This document shows, piece after piece, positions 1 through 5,855 of a stretch of DNA of 8,723 bases (positions are counted from its first letter, which is position 1; each line of letters begins with the position of its first letter). The stretch is taken from positions 1 through 8,723 of the forward strand of contig JAQUPC010000091.1 in the NCBI GenBank assembly GCA_028716765.1. Reading direction: 5' to 3'. Source of the DNA: Alphaproteobacteria bacterium (GTDB taxonomy: Bacteria; Pseudomonadota; Alphaproteobacteria; UBA9219). Below the pieces are notes generated by a model, which ran no database searches, was not told the DNA's origin, and saw only the letters and a list, made by a program, of their open reading frames with translations. A program made the position numbers and the translations under genes.

Positions 1-403
1 GGCGTAGATCGAGAAAGCGGTGGGTGAGGCGGACGTCCTCGCCCGTGTCCGGCTCGGCGTTGACCTGCAACGGTAGCGGTTCAGCGGCGCTGATGACCTC
101 GAATTCCTCGATGTCGATTTCAATCCCGCCCGTCGGCAATTTTTCGTTCAGCGTTTCGGCGGGGCGCTGCACGACCTTGCCGGTGACCGTGACCACGCTT
201 TCGTTCTTCACCGCTTCGAGCGCGGGCAAAAGCGGGCTGGAGCGGTCGATCACGCATTGCGTGATGCCGTAATGGTCGCGCACATCGAGGAACAACAGAC
301 TGCCGTGGTCGCGCTTGCGATGGACCCAGCCGGAAAGGCGGGCCGTTTGCCCGGCATGGGCTAAACGTAATTCTCCACAAGTGTGCGTGCGATAGGGATG
401 CAT
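1..403 (-). CDS. aspS: Aspartate--tRNA ligase, N-terminal part (cut by window edge)
   Basis: Class IIb aminoacyl-tRNA synthetase that charges tRNA-Asp (possibly also tRNA-Asn) in the cytoplasm. The 134 visible codons start [13 protein letters not shown] and cover the N-terminal OB-fold anticodon-binding domain. Recognisable stretches are the [19 protein letters not shown] core (about residues 25-43), YGITQCV (45-51), the KLPTGGIEI segment (88-96) and [10 protein letters not shown] (125-134), which leads into the catalytic domain. The remaining roughly 450 residues lie left of the window. The ATG at 403-401 fits the family N-terminus, although no good Shine-Dalgarno sequence precedes it. The gene is divergent from the lipoprotein gene at 674. 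Its likely promoter is the TATAAT on the minus strand at 511-506, which would give a leader of about 95 nt. Family assignment is by recognition of the sequence and is very secure; only the exact start is an inference. Confidence 0.97.
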   Translation of the reverse strand, partial: MHPYRTHTCGELRLAHAGQTARLSGWVHRKRDHGSLLFLDVRDHYGITQCVIDRSSPLLPALEAVKNESVVTVTGKVVQRPAETLNEKLPTGGIEIDIEEFEVISAAEPLPLQVNAEPDTGEDVRLTHRFLDLR

Positions 404-505
404 ATTAGCGGGTATGTTAAAGGGGTTTTAGGGCCTTGGCTGCGCGCACAATATCGCCCCCTGCAGTATGCCGCAAGTCACGTTTTCAGGAATAAAACAG
501 GGTTT

Positions 506-537
506 ATTATAGGGGAAAGAATTCGCGTAAACGACAA
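506..537 (-). promoter_or_regulatory. Candidate aspS promoter
   Basis: On the minus strand a perfect -10 box TATAAT lies at 511-506. The best -35-like hexamer is TTGTCG at 537-532, but the spacer is 20 bp, longer than usual. Transcription would begin near 499, about 95 nt before the aspS ATG. Confidence 0.5.
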
Positions 538-601
538 GGCCCGACTAAATAAAAACCATACAAAATTTATGCGTTAAGCAAGTTTTTTTGTTGCCCGTTT
601 G

Positions 602-630
602 TTGGAAAAGAACTATTAATCTGCTATATT
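602..630 (+). promoter_or_regulatory. Candidate promoter for the lipoprotein gene
   Basis: TTGGAA at 602-607 and TATATT at 625-630 are separated by 17 bp, the ideal sigma-70 spacing. The predicted start near 637 leaves a leader of about 35 nt before the ATG at 674. A GTTAATTT stretch at 640-647 lies just downstream and partly resembles the element shared by the promoters at 1427 and 3832. Confidence 0.55.
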
Positions 631-673
631 AGCTTGTTAGTTAATTTAAAGGCCAACTTATATGGAGAACATT

Positions 674-1228
674 ATGTTTGCAAAACGGCATGCTGCTGCC
701 TATAGCGCACTTAAAAATGCTCACTCAACGCACAATGGAACGAATGTTCGCAAATCCGGCGCTTTTCTTCCGGTGGCGCTTGCTTTCGTGATGACGGCGG
801 CGACGCTCTTTTCCGGTTGCGCGAGCGCGAGGCCAACGGCGGAACCCATTGTTTACGTGGATCGCAACGGAAATCCGACGGACAAGAATGTCGGCTTCCG
901 CGTGAAAGATAGAGGCATGATGGAACCCAAGGACGCCGGGTATTGGGAAACGCCGGTGACTGATGAGGAAATTAAAGCCGGATTGGCCAAACTTAAAGAC
1001 GTCACAAGCGGGCCGGGCACCTTCAATCAGGCGGCGGCCCTGGTTGGCGGCGCCGTGGACAAAGCGGCAAAAGTTACGACCGCCGGAGCGGCCGTATACG
1101 GCGTCGGTCAGGTTAAAAAAATCGCGGAAAGCACCGACAAGCTGGCCGCCGAGGCGAACAAAATGGCCGACATTCCGGACTTGAAAGCCGCAATGCCTTC
1201 CCCATCCAGCACGAAACTCAATTTCTGA
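674..1228 (+). CDS. Putative lipoprotein of unknown function
   Basis: A 184-residue exported protein that I do not recognise. An in-frame ATG at 662 is possible, but GGAG at 664-667 sits 6 nt before the ATG at 674, so that start is preferred. The N-terminus is unusually long and basic (residues 1-30), followed by a hydrophobic stretch (31-46) and the sequence LFSGC with Cys49. This fits a lipobox, although Phe at -3 is less common than Leu. After a hydrophilic region rich in charged residues, an Ala/Gly-rich segment (about 97-150) looks like an amphipathic helix and could pack against membrane or other helices. The C-terminus is Pro/Ser-rich and ends TKLNF. It stands alone between its own promoter and that of the next gene. 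It is most likely anchored in the envelope; its role is unknown. Confidence 0.8.
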   Translation: MFAKRHAAAYSALKNAHSTHNGTNVRKSGAFLPVALAFVMTAATLFSGCASARPTAEPIVYVDRNGNPTDKNVGFRVKDRGMMEPKDAGYWETPVTDEEIKAGLAKLKDVTSGPGTFNQAAALVGGAVDKAAKVTTAGAAVYGVGQVKKIAESTDKLAAEANKMADIPDLKAAMPSPSSTKLNF

Positions 1229-1242
1229 TGAATGGGAAGGCC

Positions 1243-1265
1243 GTTTGCCGCCCGGTGGCGCAAAC
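1243..1265 (+). other. Hairpin after the lipoprotein gene
   Basis: GTTTGCCGCC (1243-1252) pairs with GGCGCAAAC (1257-1265) with one bulged C and a 4-nt loop, 14 nt after the stop codon. No T-run follows, so it is either a weak terminator or a 3'-end stabilising hairpin. The rest of the 348-nt gap to the next gene (1229-1576) is AT-rich and holds the promoter at 1427-1466. Confidence 0.45.
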
Positions 1266-1426
1266 AGACGGACATCTTGCATAGAAAAAACGAACCAGAC
1301 CCCCTGTTCCGTTGGACCGCACGAAGGGGCGGACCAAAACGACGGATCGATGTTTTGTTTACCATCAGGTCGCAGGAAAACCAGCAATAAATATAGTTAA
1401 TCTTCTTGTATGGCGCAGTAAACAAA

Positions 1427-1466
1427 ATGGTTAATTTTGAAAAAAAACATACGTAACTTATATAAA
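1427..1466 (+). promoter_or_regulatory. Promoter with CtrA-type half-site for the gene at 1577
   Basis: TTGAAA at 1437-1442 precedes an AT-rich -10 region at 1459-1466 (TATATA after 16 bp, or TATAAA after 18 bp). Overlapping the -35 side is ATGGTTAATTTT at 1427-1438. Its first eight bases are the reverse complement of TTAACCAT, the half-site associated with the cell-cycle regulator CtrA in alphaproteobacteria. The same 12 bases occur upstream of the gene at 3966. The predicted leader is about 105 nt. Confidence 0.5.
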
Positions 1467-1576
1467 AACAAGAATGCAAATAAATAATACATTTTTTCCT
1501 TGTTGCGAAGGGAAAACGATTCTATGTTCGCAAGGATTTTCACCACACCAACCGATGGATTAAAGGAGATTTGGAA

Positions 1577-2458
1577 ATGAAGATGTTTGGAAAAACGGGA
1601 AAAGCAATTACAGCGTCATTTTTTGCGGCGGTTATCTCCTTGTGCGGTACCGGCGCGGGAAGCGCGATTGCAGGCGGCCCGACAACCCACGTGGGTGACA
1701 TGGTGTTCCGTGACACGATTCTCTATCGCGACATTAACCCTGATCTGGAAATCTTTGATTGTGTAAAATACTCGCCGGTTATGTCAAAGGGCCTATACGT
1801 TCAGCAGTTAGACCCCAAATGCGACAATCGTTTGGGTAAACCCTTTACCCTACCGGGTGGAGAAGCCAGCCTTAAGCAGATCGGTAGCTGCAGTGCCCAA
1901 ATGTTTCAGGTTGTCGGAGTCATGTCGCCTCAAGACGCCAGAGAATTTGTTCTTACCTACGCCAAGCTGACCCCTTCTGACCTTAATTCAATTGTTGTCT
2001 ACAAGGCCACAACGGGGAAATACAAAGATCGTTTTCTCGTCATAGACCGTAAGGCTGAATATAAGGTCAAAAACACGGCTCTAACTCACATTACCATAAC
2101 GAGAGGAAACTTCTGGGATCCTCGCGTTTCAGCTGCGCTCAAAGTTGGGACGGTCGGCGAAATTGACGGCAAAGACACGCAGCACATGCAGAATGCGCCG
2201 GGCGTTGGCGCGCAAGTTATCGAACTCGGAAAAGGCGTGTTGGATGCTGGAAGTAACCTTGGCGCAGCCAAGATCATCGCCAGGGGTTATAAGGCTGCGG
2301 CGGCGGCCACCTCCGGCGGCGGCGGTTCTGGCCCCGTCATTGTCGACGTAAACAACACGACTGATATTGATATTAAGGATACAGTAACAGTAGGTGGCGG
2401 CCATCAATTGCATCCTGGCCGCAAGAATCCGGGGTGCACGACGAACCTCAAGTTTTAA
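1577..2458 (+). CDS. Exported four-cysteine protein of unknown function
   Basis: A 293-residue protein that I cannot assign to a family. AAGGAG at 1563-1568 lies 8 nt before ATG 1577, which favours this start over the in-frame TTG at 1571. A Sec signal peptide is evident: Lys residues, a hydrophobic core (about 11-24) and the cleavage site AIA|GG after residue 32. The mature protein has four cysteines (62, 82, 105, 287), an even number that would allow disulfides outside the cytoplasm. Residues 33-235 look like a folded mixed domain. A low-complexity linker follows (about 239-252, a run of Ala and then Gly), then a beta-prone tail with alternating hydrophobic residues (VIVDVNN, DIDIKDTVTV) and the ending NPGCTTNLKF. 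A hairpin terminator follows the stop codon. Its promoter shares a CtrA-type element with the repeat-protein gene at 3966, so the two may be expressed together. It is likely periplasmic or surface-located. Confidence 0.82.
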   Translation: MKMFGKTGKAITASFFAAVISLCGTGAGSAIAGGPTTHVGDMVFRDTILYRDINPDLEIFDCVKYSPVMSKGLYVQQLDPKCDNRLGKPFTLPGGEASLKQIGSCSAQMFQVVGVMSPQDAREFVLTYAKLTPSDLNSIVVYKATTGKYKDRFLVIDRKAEYKVKNTALTHITITRGNFWDPRVSAALKVGTVGEIDGKDTQHMQNAPGVGAQVIELGKGVLDAGSNLGAAKIIARGYKAAAAATSGGGGSGPVIVDVNNTTDIDIKDTVTVGGGHQLHPGRKNPGCTTNLKF

Positions 2459-2473
2459 TAATGACGGTTTAGC

Positions 2474-2523
2474 AAAGCTTTGGGGGTAAGGCCTTAAAAG
2501 ATTTAAGGCCGCCCCCGGGCTTT
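2474..2523 (+). terminator. Strong hairpin, probable terminator
   Basis: A long inverted repeat starts 15 nt after the stop at 2458. GGGGG (2482-2486) pairs with CCCCC (2512-2516), and GGCCTTAAA (2490-2498) pairs perfectly with TTTAAGGCC (2502-2510) around a 3-nt loop. An outer AAAGC/GCTTT pair (2474-2478 with 2519-2523) can extend it. The following T-tract is short, so termination may be inefficient or factor-assisted. Confidence 0.65.
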
Positions 2524-2602
2524 AATAAGCAAGAGACCTGTTTAAGTAGTGCGCGTAAAAGATAGAAGTTTTTTAAGGGAATTAATATTGAATTGGAAAT
2601 CG

Positions 2603-2625
2603 GCCAAGGGCGATTTTGCCCCGGC
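2603..2625 (+). other. Small hairpin in the leader of the gene at 2697
   Basis: GCC (2603-2605) and GGGC (2608-2611) pair with GCCC (2618-2621) and GGC (2623-2625) around a GATTTT loop. It lies in the 238-nt spacer before the gene at 2697. I saw no convincing sigma-70 promoter there. A TTGACA at 2666-2671 has no properly placed -10 box before the start codon. Confidence 0.35.
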
Positions 2626-2696
2626 TTCTTAACATTGTTGGCTCTGACTAAGTCCGGTTTGGGCTTTGACAAATTTAGTTACACAAGGGGGATATT

Positions 2697-3668
2697 ATGA
2701 AAAAAGCGAAGAAAAAAGCTTTCATTCGTGGAAAAACTCAGGCGCAGAAAATGCGCACAATCCGGAACGAGAACCGGAGACTGCAAGAGCGGCTTATGAA
2801 AACCGCTGCCATTGAACAGACGGCCCGCAGAAAATCCTTGTGGAGAAGAATCGGAACCGTAGCGGCGGTATTCGGCGTTGCGGCGGCGTTGGTCACGACG
2901 CTTCTGGCCGGAAAGATAAATGTGACAGTCGACCGGAATGCGATGGCTCAGCCGGACTCCGGCAAGAAAGTCGAAGCGCCGCAGTCGGCAACGGTCATGC
3001 CGGCGCCGATGAAGGCGGTTACGGAGCAACAGCCGGCGCCACTTCCTTCTCCGGTAAAACGAAAGACGGTAAAGACGTATCGTGCTTTGGCGCCGAAAGC
3101 CGCCGAAGTTGCCGTTTCCAAAGCGGTCTTGCCCCGGGGTCTGGAAGCCTTCTTTACGGACAAGGAACCGCTGAAGAACGGACGGTATCTTAAGAGCGGT
3201 CAGGCCGAGGGTTTGTCGGAAGTCATCCCCACGTTGTCGCGCTCGGCGCAAGCCAGGCTGGCCAGGATGGCTTCGGAGGCGGATGCAAGCAGCCCCAAGG
3301 AACGCGGCCAGAAATTCCTTGATTACTGCCATGAGGCTTCACGCGTTCTCTCCCAGCGCGGTTGCGTCGAAGCGGCGGAAGCCATGCGCATGGCCGGTCT
3401 ACGGGTCGCCAAAAAGGCCAATCTGTTTAATACCGGACAGGCTATCCAAATGCTCGCCGACCAGGCGGCAAAGCTGTACCAGGATGGCAATTATGCCGAA
3501 GCCCGGCAATTCAGTTCAGAATCGCTGCGGATTTTGATTTACGCCAATAAGGTCAGCGCCAAGCAGGAAAAGGGAATTATTAAAAGCGCATCGGCTGTGC
3601 TTGACAGGGTCGATCGCGTTCTTGCCAAAAAGCCGGGCCTTAAAATGCCCGTTCCCTCCAACGGCTAA
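2697..3668 (+). CDS. Single-pass membrane protein with TPR-like C-terminus
   Basis: A 323-residue protein of unknown function. The start is ATG 2697 with a G-rich ribosome-binding site (AAGGGGG, 2685-2691). The N-terminus (1-51) is highly basic, and residues 18-45 are helical with a short coiled-coil character. A single hydrophobic segment (about 52-71) follows. By the positive-inside rule the N-terminus stays in the cytoplasm and the rest lies in the periplasm. Residues 83-125 are rich in Pro, Ala and Lys and look like a flexible spacer. Residues 170-310 are predicted to be helical. AKLYQDGNYAEAR (258-270), with its spaced Ala and Gly-Asn-Tyr pattern, resembles one tetratricopeptide repeat, which suggests protein-protein contacts. 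Cys211 and Cys223 are the only cysteines. A strong terminator follows. The order of domains suggests an inner-membrane scaffold for the exported neighbours, but this is inference only. Confidence 0.8.
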   Translation: MKKAKKKAFIRGKTQAQKMRTIRNENRRLQERLMKTAAIEQTARRKSLWRRIGTVAAVFGVAAALVTTLLAGKINVTVDRNAMAQPDSGKKVEAPQSATVMPAPMKAVTEQQPAPLPSPVKRKTVKTYRALAPKAAEVAVSKAVLPRGLEAFFTDKEPLKNGRYLKSGQAEGLSEVIPTLSRSAQARLARMASEADASSPKERGQKFLDYCHEASRVLSQRGCVEAAEAMRMAGLRVAKKANLFNTGQAIQMLADQAAKLYQDGNYAEARQFSSESLRILIYANKVSAKQEKGIIKSASAVLDRVDRVLAKKPGLKMPVPSNG

Positions 3669-3675
3669 GGGATCA

Positions 3676-3728
3676 GGCCTTCGATGCGCGGGCGTTTCAC
3701 CCGCGCATCGGAAGCCGAACCCGTTTTT
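3676..3728 (+). terminator. Rho-independent terminator after the gene at 3668
   Basis: CGATGCGCGGG (3682-3692) and CCCGCGCATCG (3700-3710) form a perfect 11-bp stem with a 7-nt loop. Imperfect GGCCTT/GAAGCC flanks extend it, and TTTTT follows at 3724-3728. The T-run lies some 8 nt beyond the outer stem, slightly further than ideal. Confidence 0.75.
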
Positions 3729-3831
3729 CGTGCCGTATTCATGATCTCATTCGATTAAGGCTTCCGGGCGTCACGGGCAGACATGTCCGGCGAAAGACGA
3801 GACTGGATAACGGCTCAAAAACACAAAAAGT

Positions 3832-3866
3832 ATGGTTAATTTTTATTTCAAGGAACAAGTTATAAT
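3832..3866 (+). promoter_or_regulatory. Promoter with CtrA-type half-site for the repeat-protein gene
   Basis: A perfect -10 box TATAAT is at 3861-3866, but no good -35 hexamer sits 15-19 bp upstream. Instead ATGGTTAATTTT occupies 3832-3843, where an activator would replace or overlap the -35. Its first eight bases are the complement of TTAACCAT, the alphaproteobacterial CtrA half-site. It is identical over 12 bp to 1427-1438. The leader would be about 95 nt. A second, weaker option is TTGACG (3890-3895) with TACCAA (3913-3918). Confidence 0.55.
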
Positions 3867-3897
3867 AACGCGTTTTTCTTCTTTTCTACTTGACGGC

Positions 3898-3910
3898 ATT
3901 GTTAAACAAT
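3898..3910. promoter_or_regulatory. 13-bp palindrome in the repeat-protein leader
   Basis: ATTGTT-A-AACAAT is a perfect 6+1+6 palindrome about 55 nt before the ATG at 3966. It could be a repressor operator, since dimeric regulators bind such sites. It overlaps the spacer of the weaker TTGACG promoter. Confidence 0.3.
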
Positions 3911-3965
3911 CCTACCAATTTGCGTGCGGAAAAAATTATTCATCCCCAACTAAGGAGACAAAAAA

Positions 3966-4562
3966 ATGAAAATCTATGGCAAAAAAATCGTTACCTTTGC
4001 GGCAATTACATTGGCGACCTTCTTTGCGCTGAACGCGAAATCGTTCGCAGGCGGCCACAACAGCAGACCAACCCAGAACAACGGCGCCGTCATCACGCCG
4101 ACGATCAATCTGGGCGTTTATCTTGGCGGAAACATCACCGATGCGCGCGTCAACATGAATGGCATCATCAACACGAACCTCTATCAGGATAATGTGTTGA
4201 AGGGTGCGCCGGGAATCCAGAACAACTACGGTGTCATAACGCCGACCATTAATGGGTACTTCGGGTCCGAGGGGGACATCAAGAACTTGAAACTGAATAT
4301 GGGTGCAGAAATCAATACGGTCGCTTATCAAACGAATAAGATTAAGGATCAGGAGAGTCGCCGCGGCTGTGACACGAATAAGCCCGCCAAGCAGGAGAAT
4401 TGGCTTGAGGTTGCGCCGACCATTAATCTTTGGGCCGAGCCTTCCGGAAAAATCGATAGCTTGAAATTGACTATGAACGGCGTCGTTAATACGGAAACGG
4501 GCCAGACGAATCTGAACATGAAGCGCTCAAAGTGGAAAGAGCCTGGTTGTAATTTCAACTAA
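3966..4562 (+). CDS. Exported protein with three 39-residue repeats
   Basis: A 198-residue protein that I do not recognise. The start is ATG 3966 with AGGAG at 3953-3957 and 8 nt spacing. A Sec signal peptide (Lys-rich N-terminus, hydrophobic core about 8-22) ends at SFA|GG after residue 28. The mature part is mostly three repeats of exactly 39 residues: 38-76, 86-124 and 144-182, with linkers of 9 and 19 residues. Each has the pattern V-x-P-T-I-N, then Gly and Ile near the middle, L/V-x-L/V-x-M, I/V-N-T and Q-x-N at the end. The alternating hydrophobic and polar residues, with regularly placed Asn, Gln and Gly, suggest stacked beta-strands. Cys135 (linker 2) and Cys195 (C-terminus), both in a Gly-Cys context, could form a disulfide or join subunits. 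It has a perfect -10 box with a CtrA-type site and its own strong terminator. A surface or extracellular structural role is plausible but unproven. Confidence 0.85.
   Translation: MKIYGKKIVTFAAITLATFFALNAKSFAGGHNSRPTQNNGAVITPTINLGVYLGGNITDARVNMNGIINTNLYQDNVLKGAPGIQNNYGVITPTINGYFGSEGDIKNLKLNMGAEINTVAYQTNKIKDQESRRGCDTNKPAKQENWLEVAPTINLWAEPSGKIDSLKLTMNGVVNTETGQTNLNMKRSKWKEPGCNFN
4077..4511 (+). repeat. Three tandem 117-bp coding repeats
   Basis: The units are 4077-4193, 4221-4337 and 4395-4511, encoding residues 38-76, 86-124 and 144-182. At DNA level units 2 and 3 share the identical 14-mer CGCCGACCATTAAT (4240-4253 and 4414-4427). This is exactly the 174-bp (58-codon) offset of the protein repeats, so they arose by duplication rather than by chance composition. 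Confidence 0.85.
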
Positions 4563-4589
4563 TTCGCTTAAGACGACGTCAATCTTCTT

Positions 4590-4625
4590 CAAGGCTCCGG
4601 TTTTCGAACCGGGGCCTTGTTTTTT
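4590..4625 (+). terminator. Rho-independent terminator after the repeat-protein gene
   Basis: CAAGG and CCGGTT pair with AACCGG and CCTTG around a TTCG tetraloop, followed by six T residues (4620-4625). It separates the repeat-protein gene from rnd. Confidence 0.9.
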
Positions 4626-4653
4626 CACAATAAAAGACAAATCCATTTCCGCC

Positions 4654-4682
4654 TTTGCCCCGTGCTGCGCGGGTGGTACAAC
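4654..4682 (+). promoter_or_regulatory. Possible leaderless promoter for rnd
   Basis: TTTGCC (4654-4659) and TACAAC (4677-4682) are 17 bp apart. Transcription would start at about 4689, directly at the rnd ATG at 4690. No Shine-Dalgarno sequence precedes that ATG, which fits a leaderless message. Both hexamers are imperfect. Confidence 0.3.
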
Positions 4683-4689
4683 CCTGCCC

Positions 4690-5835
4690 ATGCTGATCAC
4701 AACCACCAAGGAACTCTCCCGTTTCTGCAAATCGCTGGCGGGGGCGGCTTTCGTCACCGTCGACACCGAGTTTATGCGCGAGCGCACCTATTGGTCGCGC
4801 CTTTGCCTTGTCCAGCTGGCCGGGCCCGAGGCGGCCGTGGCCGTCGATCCGCTTGCCGACGGGATCGATCTGGCTCCGCTTTACGCGCTTATGGCCGACC
4901 CGAAAATCCTTAAGGTTTTCCACGCCGCGCGGCAGGACGTCGAGATTTTCTTCAACGCCACGGGACAAGTCCCCGCGCCGATGTTCGACACGCAGGTCGC
5001 GGCGATGGTCTGTGGTTTTGGCGAGGCGGCGAGTTACGAGACGCTGGCCGCCAAGCTGGCCAAGGCCAAAATCGACAAGTCCAGCCGTTTTACCGATTGG
5101 TGCCGCCGTCCGCTCACCGAGCGCCAGATCACCTATGCCCTCGGCGACGTGACGCACCTGCGCGAGGTTTACGCCCGGCTGAACGAGCAGCTTGAAAAAT
5201 CCGGCCGCAGCGAATGGATGCGCGAGGAGATGGCCGTGTTAACCAACCCCGCCACGTATCAAATCGATCCGCAGGAGGTCTGGAAACGTCTCAGGCTGCG
5301 CTCGGACAAGCCGCAATTGCGCGCGATGGTGCGCGAGCTTGCCGCGTGGCGCGAACTCGAGGCGCAACGGCTCAACATTCCGCGCGGGCGGGTTATCAAG
5401 GATGAAACGCTGATGGAAATCGCGCATCATGCCCCCGCCACGGCGGCGGATCTTGCGCATACGCGCGGCCTTTCGCAGGGCTTGGCCGAAGGGCGGCAGG
5501 GCGCGGAAATACTGGCCGCCATCGCGCGCGCGAAAGCCTTGCCGCCGGAACGGGACGAGCAGGAGGCCGCGCGCCAAAAGAAGCCGAAGGTTTCAGCGGC
5601 GGTTTACGATCTGCTGAAAGTTTTGCTGAAGCAGGTTAGCGACGAGCAAGGCGTCGCCGCCAAGCTCATCGCCACGTCGGACGATCTTGAAAGGCTGGCC
5701 GCCGAAGATGAGCCGGACATACCGGTCCTGTCGGGCTGGCGGCGCAAGCTGTTCGGCGACATGGCCCTTGCGCTCAAGCGCGGCGAGATGGCTCTCGCGG
5801 TGCAGGGGAAAAAGGTTGTGGTCCTGAAAAAATAA
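4690..5835 (+). CDS. rnd: Ribonuclease D
   Basis: A 3'-5' exoribonuclease that trims tRNA precursors and other stable RNAs in the cytoplasm. The 381-residue length is typical. The DEDDy catalytic set is complete: Asp25 and Glu27 in VDTEF (Exo I), Asp83 in FHAARQDVEIF (Exo II), and Tyr149 and Asp153 in YALGDVTHL (Exo III). An HRDC domain follows (about 209-285), and a further helical C-terminal part (about 298-375) matches the usual second HRDC-like region. The start MLITTTKEL fits the family N-terminus, although no ribosome-binding site is visible. It lies after a strong terminator, so it is transcribed independently of the repeat-protein gene. rnd commonly lies close to aspS in alphaproteobacteria; here they are divergent and separated by about 4.3 kb carrying four unrelated genes. 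The base composition is clearly more GC-rich than that of those four genes. Confidence 0.97.
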   Translation: MLITTTKELSRFCKSLAGAAFVTVDTEFMRERTYWSRLCLVQLAGPEAAVAVDPLADGIDLAPLYALMADPKILKVFHAARQDVEIFFNATGQVPAPMFDTQVAAMVCGFGEAASYETLAAKLAKAKIDKSSRFTDWCRRPLTERQITYALGDVTHLREVYARLNEQLEKSGRSEWMREEMAVLTNPATYQIDPQEVWKRLRLRSDKPQLRAMVRELAAWRELEAQRLNIPRGRVIKDETLMEIAHHAPATAADLAHTRGLSQGLAEGRQGAEILAAIARAKALPPERDEQEAARQKKPKVSAAVYDLLKVLLKQVSDEQGVAAKLIATSDDLERLAAEDEPDIPVLSGWRRKLFGDMALALKRGEMALAVQGKKVVVLKK

Positions 5836-5855
5836 GTGTTTAGGGTTTGGAATGA

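Noticed and set aside
383..577. A 64-codon plus-strand frame near the left end
   Set aside because: It has no ribosome-binding site, overlaps the aspS start and covers the likely aspS promoter on the opposite strand.
725..1387. A 220-codon minus-strand open frame
   Set aside because: It is antisense to the lipoprotein gene, which has a promoter, a ribosome-binding site and a signal sequence. The minus-strand translation is Arg- and Phe-rich and unlike a real protein.
2679..3332. A 217-codon minus-strand open frame
   Set aside because: It is antisense to the membrane-protein gene and Arg/Phe-rich. The plus-strand frame has a ribosome-binding site, a membrane helix and a TPR-like region.
3966..4562. 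A curlin (CsgA-like) identity for the repeat protein
   Set aside because: The repeats share a loose hydrophobic, Gly, Asn and Gln rhythm, but the Asn-to-Gln spacing is one residue shorter, the unit is 39 rather than about 22 residues, and no csgG-like gene is visible here. It is kept only as an analogy.
4579..5157. A 192-codon minus-strand open frame
   Set aside because: It is antisense to rnd, whose catalytic motifs are all present, and it runs through the terminator at 4590-4625.
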